In this document: positions 44,423 to 53,351 of the stretch, one piece after another
How positions within the stretch are numbered: position 1 is the stretch's first letter
Layout of the letters: each line of letters starts with the position of its first letter
Source of the DNA: Dongia rigui
GTDB taxonomy: Bacteria > Pseudomonadota > Alphaproteobacteria > Dongiales > Dongiaceae
Direction of reading: 5' to 3'
NCBI RefSeq assembly: GCF_034044635.1
Contig: NZ_JAXCLX010000002.1
Coordinates: 310,001 to 374,000 of the forward strand
DNA length: 64,000 bases
Notes under the pieces: generated by a model
Database searches by the model: none
The model's input: only the letters and a program-made list of their open reading frames with translations
Told to the model about the DNA's origin: nothing
Made by a program: the position numbers and the translations under genes

Positions 44423-44782
44423 ATGAACTGGATGCGCTGGGTCGGACGGCGGAATTTGGGCTATGTGGGGTTCGTGGCCCTGCTGATCCCGGCCGCTTTG
44501 GCGCTGGAGGCGGCGGGGCCGAGCGGGCCGGATGCGGGCGGCGGGATGATGTTCGGGTTCATCCTATGGGGCCTGGTCTCGGCCGTTTTCTTTCTCTTGA
44601 ATCTGGTGCTGTTGATCCGCGACCTGATGCGCGGGACCCCGGCGGCCAAGGCCTTTATCGCCTGCGCACTGCCGGTCGTTCTCGTGGTCGGCACGCTGAT
44701 GGTCGAGGATATTGCGATGGGCCTACGCGGCCGCGGCACCGACCCGGCCGTCCTCGATGACGAAGCTGCGCAGCGTGGCTAG
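44423..44782 (+). CDS. Small membrane protein, unknown function
   Basis: About 119 residues with three hydrophobic segments (YVGFVALLIPAALALEA, MFGFILWGLVSAVFFLLNLV, FIACALPVVLVVGTLMVEDI). There is no signal peptide and no recognised family. ATG 44423 follows GGAAAAGAG. Its last 60 bases overlap the end of phoD on the opposite strand, a convergent overlap that argues for caution over the exact end. Its codon use is similar to the neighbours. Confidence 0.65.
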   Translation: MNWMRWVGRRNLGYVGFVALLIPAALALEAAGPSGPDAGGGMMFGFILWGLVSAVFFLLNLVLLIRDLMRGTPAAKAFIACALPVVLVVGTLMVEDIAMGLRGRGTDPAVLDDEAAQRG

Positions 44783-46339
44783 ACTGGCCTGGGGATCGCC
44801 GACATGGCTGACGGTGCGGAAATGGCTGGTGAGCGTGCCGCCCGTCATTTCGACCAGGGAATAGCCGCGCTTCCTGCTTTCGGCGAAATGGACATGGGGA
44901 TGCGCATCCAGCATGGCTTGGAGATGCGCCTGGGGTGGCCCGTCCGAGGTGATCGACGAGGTCACGAATTCGCTGGCGACGGTGCGGCCATCCAGCATCA
45001 GATCGTTGTTCCAGAAGGAATGGATGTCGCCGCTGAAGACCACGGGATTGCGCGCCCGGGTCAATTGTTCCAACAGGCGCCGCCGCGCCAATGGGTAGCC
45101 GTCCCAGGCATCCGTCCAGGCCGTGACCGTGCCAGCGGCGTCACGCGCGTCAAGCTCGGCCATGATCACGTTTTGCGCCACGATGTTCCACCGTGCCGGC
45201 GAGGTGGCAAGATTGCCGCCCAGCCATTGTTCCTGCCGGAGGCCCAGCATCGAGCGTGAGGGATCCATGAGTTCGGGACAGGTGCGGCTGTCGACCTGAT
45301 GCCCGCCGCCCTGACCCGGTGCCGCATAGCAGGCGCCGCGGCTGCGGTATTGCCGGCCATCCAACAGCGAGACGCGCGCAAGATCGCCGACCGTCACGCT
45401 GTCATAGATATCGAGACCGGCTGCGTGCGGCCGGTTGCGCACCGGCATGTGTTCGTAAAAGGCGCGATAGGCCGCCTGGCGGCGCCGCGCGAATGCCGCG
45501 GGCGGCGCAAAATTTTCCGACCAATCGCCGGCATAGTCGTTTTCGACCTCGTGATCGTCCCAGGTGACGAGCGTCGGTGCCGTCGCATGCAGGTTCTGCA
45601 GATCCGGATCCAGCCGGTATTGCGCATAACGCCGTCGATAGCCATCGAGCGTCGTCGGCACCGCGTTGTCGCTGTGACGGCGCAGCACCGGGCGATTCTG
45701 TTCGACCTGTTCGTAGATGTAATCGCCCAGCATCAGGACGAGGTCGGGCTGCTCGGCAGCCAGGTGACGGTAGCCGGAGAAATAGCCGCGTTCGAAATTG
45801 GCGCAGGACGTGAACCCGAGCGTCAGCCGATCCGCCGGTCGACCCGCGCGCGGCAAGGTCCGTGCGCTGCCGACAGCACTCGTATAGGGGCCGAGATGGA
45901 AGCGGTACCAATAGGGCCGGTCTGATGTGAGACCATCGACCGGCAGATGAACGGAAAAACCGTGCGCGGCTTCGGCAAGTGCCGTCCCTTGGCGCAGCAC
46001 ATGGCGCATGGCGGGATCGGCAGCGATCTCGACGTCGAGCGCGATGCCCAACGGGTGGTCCTTCAGTGCGATGCCACCGGGTGCCGCGGAATCGGGCGAA
46101 AGCGGATCAGGCGCCAGGCGCGTCCACAGGATGAAGCCATTGGCGGTCGGACTGCCGCTTGCCACACCGAGCGTGAAGGGATCGGTCTTGCCAGTGAGCG
46201 GATTGCCGCTGCGATGATAGGCGTAATAGGGGGCAAAATTGGCAAAGCCGCTGCTGGAAACGGCAATACCGGCGAGTGTCGCCCCGGAAGCGATCAGAAA
46301 CTGGCGACGGCTCGGCGTCGAAACTGCCACGCGACCCAC
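44723..46339 (-). CDS. phoD: Alkaline phosphatase D (PhoD), Tat-exported
   Basis: A 538-residue phosphodiesterase/phosphomonoesterase that releases phosphate in the periplasm using Ca and Fe. The N-terminus carries a twin-arginine signal (SRRQFLIASGATLAGIAVS). Core motifs are FTSCANFERGYFSGYRHLA, VLMLGDYIYEQ, TWDDHEVENDYAG and VVFSGDIHSFWNNDL. Length is normal for PhoD. The longest start is GTG at 46339; GTG at 46330 is an alternative. No Pho box was searched for with confidence. It is the only phosphate-related gene in the window. Confidence 0.92.
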   Translation of the reverse strand: MGRVAVSTPSRRQFLIASGATLAGIAVSSSGFANFAPYYAYHRSGNPLTGKTDPFTLGVASGSPTANGFILWTRLAPDPLSPDSAAPGGIALKDHPLGIALDVEIAADPAMRHVLRQGTALAEAAHGFSVHLPVDGLTSDRPYWYRFHLGPYTSAVGSARTLPRAGRPADRLTLGFTSCANFERGYFSGYRHLAAEQPDLVLMLGDYIYEQVEQNRPVLRRHSDNAVPTTLDGYRRRYAQYRLDPDLQNLHATAPTLVTWDDHEVENDYAGDWSENFAPPAAFARRRQAAYRAFYEHMPVRNRPHAAGLDIYDSVTVGDLARVSLLDGRQYRSRGACYAAPGQGGGHQVDSRTCPELMDPSRSMLGLRQEQWLGGNLATSPARWNIVAQNVIMAELDARDAAGTVTAWTDAWDGYPLARRRLLEQLTRARNPVVFSGDIHSFWNNDLMLDGRTVASEFVTSSITSDGPPQAHLQAMLDAHPHVHFAESRKRGYSLVEMTGGTLTSHFRTVSHVGDPQASLATLRSFVIEDGRVGAAAA

Positions 46340-46424
46340 TCATGCGGTTGCAGGAGTGGGCAAGGTAAGGACAATGCGTGACGCGCCGATGCCAATCGCG
46401 AGACGCTGTCGCGACCGATGCGCG

Positions 46425-49400
46425 TCAGAATGATGAACGGGCCATCGGCGCGTGCATCTCGATACCGTGCCCCAGAAGACTTTCCGCATCCGCTGCCGGC
46501 ACGGGCTTCGAGAATAGATAGCCCTGGGCGAAGTCGCAGTCCTGTTGGCGCAGGAAGTCGAGCTGCGCCTCCGTTTCGACGCCTTCAGCGATGCAATCGA
46601 GGCGCAGGTTGCGCGCCAGGCCGATGATGGCCGAGGTGATCTCCATGTCGGCTGGGTCGCTGGGGATGTCGCGAACGAAGCTCTGATCCACCTTCAGCTT
46701 GTTGATGGGGAAGCGCTTCAGATAAGAGAGCGACGAGTAGCCCGTCCCGAAATCGTCGATCGCAACCCGCACCCCGAGCTTGCGCAAGGCGGCGAGCCGC
46801 ATTTCCGCGCCGATGCCCTGTTCGATCAGCGCGCTTTCGGTCAATTCCAGTTCCAGATACTGCGCTGGCAGCCCGGTTTCAGTCAAAATTCCGCTGACGA
46901 TCTCGTCAATATCGGGCAAGTGAAACTGGCGCGGTGACAGGTTGACCGCCATGGTGGCGATGTCGTGGCCGGCGTCGAGCCAGCTTTTCATCTGTCGGCA
47001 GGCCATCCGCAGCACCCGTTCGCCCAAGGGCAGGATGATGCCGGTTTCTTCGGCCAAGGGGATGAAGCTGCCGGGCGGGATGAGGCCGTTGCCAGGTTCC
47101 TGCCACCGCGCCAAGGCTTCGAACCCGACAATGCGCCGATCGGCAATGCGGATGAGCGGCTGGTAGTGAAGAAGGAACTCGTCGCGCTCGAGCGCCCGCC
47201 GCAGGCGGCGTTCCATGCTGAGGCGTTCATTGGCTTTGTCGGTTAGTGCGGCAGTATAGAAGCGGTAGATCCCGCGTCCTTCCTCCTTGGCGCGATAGAG
47301 CGCCGCGTCGGCATTCTTGACGATTTCGTCCGCCTGGTCGCCGTCTTCGGGGAACAGGCTGATGCCGATGCTGGTCCCGATATAGACTTCGTGCCCGCCG
47401 GTAAGGGTGAAGGGCTCTTCGAACTGAAGCAGTATCGCGTCGGCCAGTGAAGCGACGGCACTGGGGTTCTTGACGTCCTGCAGCAGGATTAGAAATTCGT
47501 CGCCCCCGAGCCTTGCCAAGGTATCGCTGGCCCGGAGCCGGGCGCCCAATCGTTTGGTGACGGCCAGCAGCAATTCGTCCCCGGCGGGATGGCCGAGACT
47601 GTCATTGACGTTCTTGAAGCGATCAAGATCCAGGAACATGACGGCGCCAGAGGTCTTCTTGCGCTTGGAGACCTGGATCGCGAATTCCAACCGCGACATA
47701 ACCAGGAGACGATTGGGCAGGCCGGTCAGCGCATCATGATGGGCAAGGTGAACCAGGCGCGATTCCGTTTCCTTGATGCCGGTTATGTCGATGAAGGTGC
47801 CGACATATCCCATCGGCTGCCCGGTTTCGTCCTTGATGGTGGATATGGTCAGGAACTCGGGGTAGGGCGCCCCGCCCTTGCGTCGGTTCCAGATCTCGCC
47901 CTGCCAGGAGCCTTCGGTGGCAATGCGCTGCCACATGTCGCGATAGAAGTCGCGGTCGTGCTGGCCAGACTGCAGGACGCGCATGTTCTTGCCGATCAGC
48001 TCGGCTTCGCTGTAGCCGGTGATCGCTTGGAAGGCGGGATTGACGGAAAGAATGTCACCGCCGGCATCCGTGACCACGATCCCTTCCTGCGTATTCTGAA
48101 AGACCGTACTGGCCCGTTTGAGGGATTTTTCAGATCTTTTGCGCTCGGTGATATCCGTGATGACGTCGATGAGGTAGTCGGGTTGTCCGGCTTTGTCGCG
48201 TACCAGCGAAATGGAAACGGTGAACCAGACCTCGGTGCCGTCGTCCCGGTAGCCGCGGTGCTCACCTTGATAGGTCGCGATCTCGCCTTTCCTGAAACTT
48301 GTGAGCAATTCAAGGTCGCGCGCCCGGTCTTCGGGCGCACTCAACTCGATCACGCCGACTTCCTGAAGGGCCGGCAATGGCTGCCCTTTGATGCGGCAGT
48401 ACTCGGCGTTCGCCCGCAGAATGCGTCCATCGAAAGCCAGATGCGCGATGCCGACCGGTGCCTGTTCGAAAGTTGCGCGAAATCTTTCCTCGGCGATTTC
48501 GGTGGCCTGCCGGGCCGAGGCGACGAGCAGAGCCGCCTGCAAGCGCCGGCTCTGCCAAAGATAGGCAATGGTGGCGATAAGGGCGATGAGTCCAGCCAAT
48601 GTCGAGATGCTGACGACGATGGTCCGCCGCTCTACGCCGGCGAGGGCGGCATCGACGTCGATCTTGGCGGCCAGAATCCATTCGGTGCGCGGAACCGACA
48701 GCATCGCCGCCAGGACCGGTATCCCGCGATAATCGACGCCCTCGGTCTGGTGTTCGCCCCGCGTGAGATACTGGACGACCGGCGCGTCACGATGGGCCAT
48801 TGGGATAATCAAGCGCAGCGCACTGTCCGGCCTGTCCTGCAGCGAGTTCAGCACCAGCACATTGTCATTCTCGCGTCGTGCCAAGACGAGCTGGCCCCGC
48901 TTGCCCGGCAGAGGCCAGCCGCTGAGAAATGGATCGATGAAATCAGCGGCATGGAGATCGAAAAGAATGACATCGCGTCCCCGGGCATCCGCGCCATCCA
49001 GCGTCGCAATGGGCACGGCAAATCCGAAATGCACGGCCCCATCGGCCTTGTCGCGGTAGAGGTCGACAAAGATCGTCTGGTGCCTGGCATTGGCAGCGCG
49101 CGCGATCTCGGGCAGATCGAGTGGCAGCTGTTCGTTGGGGTTGGTATTCAGAAGCAGGTCGCCGTTGCCGGTCATCAGGTTGACCCGGGCAAAGCCATGC
49201 GACAGCTTGACGTCACGCAGCGCCTGAAGGGTTACGGCGCGATCGGCTTCGGTGCCGGAACGTCGCCATTGGTGGATGGCCTCCTGCAACAGGCGATCGT
49301 GCCCGGTCGATTCAGCATCGGAGCGCCGATCGGCGAGCCATTGCGACAGCCCGGTGACCTTGAGGCGCGCGACAGCTTGCAGGTTCTGCAGGGTATCGCG

Positions 49401-49739
49401 CTTGTTGCTGTCGATCTGCAGGCGGTAGGTGGTAAAGGCCACCAGACCCACCGCCACCGCGAGGGCGGCAATGGCGACGAGCGATGGCCATAAGGAACGC
49501 GGTGCCAGGGGGGCTGCGTCTTTCTCCGAATTGCCAGGCATGAAGCGCAGGGCGATGGCCAGCAAGGCCGTCGTCACGCCGACGAAGGCGAGACCCTTAA
49601 GCGTCCCGAACGAACTGCCGAATGAATCGTTTTGGAGATTGGCGAGCAGGCGGTCGGATGCGACGATCCACAGGCTGCCGCCCAGTGCATAGGCGGCAGC
49701 AATGAGGGCAATGAGACGGATGCGTTTCCTATGACTCAT
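46425..49739 (-). CDS. Membrane-bound PAS-PAS-GGDEF-EAL cyclic-di-GMP enzyme
   Basis: A protein of about 1104 residues. N-terminal membrane segments lie at about 6-28, 38-60 and 83-105, then an extracytoplasmic Cache-like sensor (about 105-355) and another membrane helix near 370-392. Two PAS/PAC domains follow (about 410-530 and 540-660), then a GGDEF domain with an intact LARLGGDEFLILLQ, and an EAL domain with GFEALARWQ and DDFGTGYSSLSYLKRF. Both catalytic motifs are intact, so it may both make and break c-di-GMP. Two PilZ receptors at 10.6-11.3 kb are possible readers. ATG 49739 is chosen because it begins the first conserved helix; the frame extends to 49766. Confidence 0.93.
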   Translation of the reverse strand: MSHRKRIRLIALIAAAYALGGSLWIVASDRLLANLQNDSFGSSFGTLKGLAFVGVTTALLAIALRFMPGNSEKDAAPLAPRSLWPSLVAIAALAVAVGLVAFTTYRLQIDSNKRDTLQNLQAVARLKVTGLSQWLADRRSDAESTGHDRLLQEAIHQWRRSGTEADRAVTLQALRDVKLSHGFARVNLMTGNGDLLLNTNPNEQLPLDLPEIARAANARHQTIFVDLYRDKADGAVHFGFAVPIATLDGADARGRDVILFDLHAADFIDPFLSGWPLPGKRGQLVLARRENDNVLVLNSLQDRPDSALRLIIPMAHRDAPVVQYLTRGEHQTEGVDYRGIPVLAAMLSVPRTEWILAAKIDVDAALAGVERRTIVVSISTLAGLIALIATIAYLWQSRRLQAALLVASARQATEIAEERFRATFEQAPVGIAHLAFDGRILRANAEYCRIKGQPLPALQEVGVIELSAPEDRARDLELLTSFRKGEIATYQGEHRGYRDDGTEVWFTVSISLVRDKAGQPDYLIDVITDITERKRSEKSLKRASTVFQNTQEGIVVTDAGGDILSVNPAFQAITGYSEAELIGKNMRVLQSGQHDRDFYRDMWQRIATEGSWQGEIWNRRKGGAPYPEFLTISTIKDETGQPMGYVGTFIDITGIKETESRLVHLAHHDALTGLPNRLLVMSRLEFAIQVSKRKKTSGAVMFLDLDRFKNVNDSLGHPAGDELLLAVTKRLGARLRASDTLARLGGDEFLILLQDVKNPSAVASLADAILLQFEEPFTLTGGHEVYIGTSIGISLFPEDGDQADEIVKNADAALYRAKEEGRGIYRFYTAALTDKANERLSMERRLRRALERDEFLLHYQPLIRIADRRIVGFEALARWQEPGNGLIPPGSFIPLAEETGIILPLGERVLRMACRQMKSWLDAGHDIATMAVNLSPRQFHLPDIDEIVSGILTETGLPAQYLELELTESALIEQGIGAEMRLAALRKLGVRVAIDDFGTGYSSLSYLKRFPINKLKVDQSFVRDIPSDPADMEITSAIIGLARNLRLDCIAEGVETEAQLDFLRQQDCDFAQGYLFSKPVPAADAESLLGHGIEMHAPMARSSF

Positions 49740-49824
49740 CTGCGGACAAGACCAAATTCCGATCACCGACCATGCTATCGTCGGGATGTAAATTTGGACT
49801 TAATGCCCGCGGCTGTAGGGGTTC

Positions 49825-50790
49825 TTACGTACGGTCCTTGGTCGGCAGCTTGCCGAAGCGCTGGCGATAGAGTTGCGCGAAATGCGAGGGCGAGCCGAAG
49901 CCGCAGACGATGGCGATGATGGTCACCGACAAGGTCGACTGCGTCAGCATGCGCCGCGCCTGGTCGAGGCGCAGGTCGCGGTGATAGGCGACCGGTGTGC
50001 GGCCGAACTGTGCCTGGAACTGGCGTTCGAGCTGGCGCTGCGAGATGCCAAGGTCGCGCGCGATGACGGCGGGCGAGACGGGACGATTGAGCGATTCCTC
50101 CATGCGCCTGACGGCTTCGACGATGATCGGCTTTGCCGTGCCCAGGCGGTAGGCGAGGTCGCTGCGCTGGTGTTCGGCGGCAGCGCGCAAGCCGCTGTGG
50201 ACGAATTGCTCGCTGACGGCCTTGGCAAGTGCCGCGCCCTGCTGGTCGGCAATGAGGCGCAGCATCAGATCGAGTGCTGCGATCGAGCCTGCCGATGTGA
50301 AGATGCCGCGGTCGATGACGTAGAGTTCATCGACCAGATCGAGATCGGGATAGGCTTCGGCCAGGGCCGAGCGGAAATCCCAATGCACGGTACAGCGCCG
50401 GCCATCCAGCAACCCGGCGCGGGCCAGCACGAAGGTGCCGGTCGAGACGGCACCGACATTGTGCCCTAAGCGACGGTGCCGCCGCAGCCAGTTGAGGACG
50501 CTTGCCGCGCGATAACGCTGGGCATTGAAGCCGGCGCAGACCAGCGACAGATCGAAGGTGCGGTCGCGCATCTCGGCAATGGGGTGGGTCTGCAGCTCGA
50601 TGCCGGCGCTGGAGCCGATGGCGCCGCCGGTATCCGAGAGCAGCGTCCAGTCGTAAAGCTTGTGCCCGGACAGCCGGTTGGCGATACGCAGCGGCTCGAT
50701 GATCATGGAAAAGGAGGCAAGGGCGAAATCCGGCACCAACACGATGCCGACCACAATCGTGTCAACCTGGCGCGCCGGACCGTCGTTCAT
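49825..50790 (-). CDS. GlxA-type AraC-family regulator with DJ-1/PfpI-like domain
   Basis: A 321-residue regulator. Residues about 10-180 form a DJ-1/PfpI (class I amidotransferase-like) domain: VLVPDFALASFSMIIEPLR, VGAVSTGTFVLARAGLLDGR and RGIFTSAGSIAALDLML. An AraC-type DNA-binding domain is at about 215-315, with DLGISQRQLERQFQAQFG and FGSPSHFAQLYRQRFGKLP. The subfamily (GbdR, SouR, CdhR) controls glycine betaine, sarcosine and carnitine catabolism. ATG 50790 is chosen because upstream sequence is an arginine-rich shadow of the ACT gene. It follows the ACT gene by 10 bases and probably belongs to the FAD oxidase-ACT-regulator operon. Confidence 0.87.
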   Translation of the reverse strand: MNDGPARQVDTIVVGIVLVPDFALASFSMIIEPLRIANRLSGHKLYDWTLLSDTGGAIGSSAGIELQTHPIAEMRDRTFDLSLVCAGFNAQRYRAASVLNWLRRHRRLGHNVGAVSTGTFVLARAGLLDGRRCTVHWDFRSALAEAYPDLDLVDELYVIDRGIFTSAGSIAALDLMLRLIADQQGAALAKAVSEQFVHSGLRAAAEHQRSDLAYRLGTAKPIIVEAVRRMEESLNRPVSPAVIARDLGISQRQLERQFQAQFGRTPVAYHRDLRLDQARRMLTQSTLSVTIIAIVCGFGSPSHFAQLYRQRFGKLPTKDRT

Positions 50791-50800
50791 GCGCGAGGCG

Positions 50801-51328
50801 TCAACCGACCTGCTGCCAATGGCATTTGAGATTGAGCTGCGAGGCAGTGTTGGCGATGGTCGCCATGCAGGTCGCGGCCTTGGCGGCCGGCACCGCCAGC
50901 GCCATGCGCAGCAGGAAGCGGGCGCCGGATTCCGAGGGGACCGATTCCGAATTGAGGCGCACGATGTTGGCACCGAATTTGGGCAAGGCTTCCGAGAGGC
51001 GGGCGATCAGCCCGGGGCTGTCGTCGCCGGTAATCTCGATCCGGTGCGTGATATGGGCCTGTTCGCTGTGACTCTCGCGGTACTGGAAATTGCTGACCGT
51101 GAGCTTGGCGTCCTTCAAGAGCGATAGGGTTCGCAATTCCTTTTCAACATCGGAGAGCGACGTCCCCTTGGGCAGCTTCGCCACCAAGGTGAATTCGGCG
51201 CCGCCGCCCAGGACGGCAAAGGTGGTATCGCCCAGATTGAGGCCCAGATCGAACAGCCGCCCCGTGACCTCGGCAATGAGGCCGGGATTGTCCTCGCAGA
51301 TGATGGAGATGAGCGCGGTGCCGTGCAT
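50801..51328 (-). CDS. ACT-domain protein, glycine cleavage repressor (GcvR)-like
   Basis: A 175-residue protein with two tandem ACT domains (about 4-75, ISIICEDNPGLIAEVTGRLF, and 88-165, HRIEITGDDSPGLIARLSEAL). The arrangement is that of GcvR, which antagonises the glycine cleavage activator by binding glycine. No GcvA is adjacent here. ATG 51328 has GGGAGG upstream. The genes on either side are an FAD-dependent amino-acid-type oxidase and a GlxA-type regulator, so a link to glycine or N-methylglycine metabolism fits, by inference. Confidence 0.84.
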   Translation of the reverse strand: MHGTALISIICEDNPGLIAEVTGRLFDLGLNLGDTTFAVLGGGAEFTLVAKLPKGTSLSDVEKELRTLSLLKDAKLTVSNFQYRESHSEQAHITHRIEITGDDSPGLIARLSEALPKFGANIVRLNSESVPSESGARFLLRMALAVPAAKAATCMATIANTASQLNLKCHWQQVG

Positions 51329-51347
51329 GCGGTGGGCCTCCCTGGTC

Positions 51348-52523
51348 TTAAACGACGTTCTGCTCGCGCAAGGCGGCACCGGTCAACAGGCGGTCGTAGC
51401 CGAAGCGCCTGAGATCGAGGCTTCGATACTGCCCGAAGGTCACCAGTTCGCTCAAGGCCCGGCCGATCGCCGGCGATTGCTGCAGGCCATGGCCCGAGAA
51501 ACCGTTGGCGAGGAGGAAATTGTCATAGCCAGGCGCCCTGCCCACGATCACGTTCTGGTCGAAGACGTTGTAGTCGTAATGACCAGCCCAGGCGCGCACC
51601 AGCTTGATCGCCTCGAAGGAGGGGACGCGGTGGGCCAGCGTCGGCCAGATCAGCTCTTCGAACAGGCGATAGTCGAGTTCGAAATCGAAGCTTTCAGGAT
51701 CGTCATGTTCTTCCGGCGAGACACCGCAGATGAACTGTGCGCCCTCGGGACGGAACCAGACGCCGCTGGGATCGATGACCAGCGGCACCTTTTCCAGCTC
51801 GTCTCGGCAATCGAAGACGTAGATGAACCGCTTCCTGGAATGCACCGGCAGGTCGATCCCGGCAAGGGCCGCGATATTGCGCCCCTGGCAACCGGCGGTG
51901 TTGATGGCACAGCCGCAGGCGATGGTCTCGCCGCTGGCCAGCGTGACGGCCGTGATGCGGCTGCCCTCGCGGGTGAGATTCGTCACCGTGTTGTTGAGAT
52001 AGGTCACGCCCTGCGAACGGGCCTTGCGCTTGAAGGCCTGGAGCAGGCTGTAGGGGTCGGTCCAGCCTTCGTTGACCGGGCCGAAGCTGCCGCCGGCGAG
52101 ATCCGTCGTGTTGAGCCAGGGAAAGCTGTCTTGGAGTTCGCGCGGATTGAGGAGTTCGGTGGCGGCGCCTAATTCGTGCTGCAGGCGCTGGTTGTTGAGG
52201 AGGGTCTTGAGGCCGGCCCCGGTCGCCAGGAACAGATAGCCGTTCTCGCGGAACTCGACGCCGGAGGTTTCGTTGCCGACCTTGAGATGCTCGTCGGCCG
52301 ATTTGATGAAGCTGGCCCCGAAGGCGCCCATCAGCACGTTTTCAGCGGTCGAGAACTGGAGGCGGACGCCGCCGGCCGAACGGGGCGTTGCCGCCTCGGC
52401 ATAGGTCGGGTCCTTTTCGATGACGGCGATGGTGCCGTTGAAATCGGGCTGCGTGCTGAGGAAGTAGGCCGCCGAGGAACCGACCACCCCACCACCGATG
52501 ATGACGACGTCGAAGCTTTGCAT
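51348..52523 (-). CDS. FAD-dependent oxidoreductase, DAO family (sarcosine/dimethylglycine oxidase-like)
   Basis: A 391-residue flavoprotein with VVIIGGGVVGSSAAYFL as FAD fingerprint, TPRSAGGVRLQFSTAENVLMG near the N-terminus, GRNIAALAGIDLPVHSRKR and the C-terminal LLANGFSGHGLQQSPAIG. The RSAGGVR segment resembles FOXRED1-type and sarcosine-oxidase-like enzymes. It heads an operon with an ACT protein and a GlxA-type regulator; regulators of that kind usually control methylated-amine or N-methylglycine breakdown, so a secondary or tertiary amine substrate is plausible but unproven. ATG 52523 has no strong ribosome site; GTG 52538 is in frame. Confidence 0.85.
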   Translation of the reverse strand: MQSFDVVIIGGGVVGSSAAYFLSTQPDFNGTIAVIEKDPTYAEAATPRSAGGVRLQFSTAENVLMGAFGASFIKSADEHLKVGNETSGVEFRENGYLFLATGAGLKTLLNNQRLQHELGAATELLNPRELQDSFPWLNTTDLAGGSFGPVNEGWTDPYSLLQAFKRKARSQGVTYLNNTVTNLTREGSRITAVTLASGETIACGCAINTAGCQGRNIAALAGIDLPVHSRKRFIYVFDCRDELEKVPLVIDPSGVWFRPEGAQFICGVSPEEHDDPESFDFELDYRLFEELIWPTLAHRVPSFEAIKLVRAWAGHYDYNVFDQNVIVGRAPGYDNFLLANGFSGHGLQQSPAIGRALSELVTFGQYRSLDLRRFGYDRLLTGAALREQNVV

Positions 52524-52739
52524 TGTAAGCGCAGTCACTTGTGTTGCTGGTGCAAATGATGCCGCCCGTTATAAGGGGGTCCTTGGCCGCGGTCCATATC
52601 TGGCGGGCGGATTCCCCGAGAAGCCGGCCGTTGATGGGTCGGCAACGGCCGGCCGGCCAATGGGTTAGTCATTTGACCTTGACGATGCGCGTCAGCGGCC
52701 TAGCTTTATATGAATGTGCATTTATCAGATGAGTGGGCC

Positions 52740-53237
52740 ATGAGTCGGGCGTTCGTGAAAGAAAATGATGATCAGGCAACGGAACTGCCGGAGCGGCCGC
52801 AAAGCCCGCACCCCAATCTGGTGACGCCCCATGGCCTGGAACTGCTGCGGGAGCAGGAGGCGGCGTTGGAAGAGCAGCGCGGCAAGCTGCTGGCCGACGC
52901 GCATCTCCTGGACAAGGAGCAGCTGCTGGTCGTCGAACGCGATCTGCGTTACGTCCAGGAACGTCTGGTGCGTGCGGTCGTGGTCGATTTCGAGGCCCAG
53001 CCGCAGGACGCCGTCGATTTCGGCGCGGTGGTGGAGACCGTCGACGAGAATGACGTGAAGCGGCATTTCCAGATCGTCGGCGAGGACGAGGCTGACCCCA
53101 ATGCCGACAAGCTTTCCTGGGTCTCGCCCATTGCCCAGGCGCTGAAGGATGCTAAGGTCGGCGACACGGTCGTCTGGAAACGCCCGGTGGGTAATCTGGA
53201 GCTCGAAGTGACGGGCATTTCCTACCCCAAGGGGTAA
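52740..53237 (+). CDS. GreA/GreB-family transcription elongation factor
   Basis: A 165-residue protein. It begins MSRAFVKENDD, the usual start of GreB-like factors. An N-terminal coiled-coil region follows (HGLELLREQEAALEEQRGKL, then LVVERDLRYVQERLV), and the C-terminal FKBP-like domain includes VDFGAVVETVDE, FQIVGEDEAD, KLSWVSPIAQALKDAKVGD and GNLELEVTGISYP. Gre factors insert into the RNA polymerase secondary channel and rescue backtracked complexes. It is shorter and more divergent than GreA/GreB proper, so it may be a specialised paralogue. An ATG 30 bases earlier (52710) is possible. Confidence 0.84.
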   Translation: MSRAFVKENDDQATELPERPQSPHPNLVTPHGLELLREQEAALEEQRGKLLADAHLLDKEQLLVVERDLRYVQERLVRAVVVDFEAQPQDAVDFGAVVETVDENDVKRHFQIVGEDEADPNADKLSWVSPIAQALKDAKVGDTVVWKRPVGNLELEVTGISYPKG

Positions 53238-53351
53238 GGGCCGTCATCGCTCGGGGGGAATTACCACTGAAATGTAAGCGAAAGGAGACGGGATTGTCGC
53301 TGTCGCCGACGCTGCTGCACTGGCCTGATCATCGACAAAAAGGGGTAGCCG

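Noticed and set aside
47589-49493. Plus-strand open frame of 634 residues opposite the GGDEF/EAL gene
   Set aside because: Antisense shadow; the minus-strand frame has intact PAS, GGDEF and EAL motifs.
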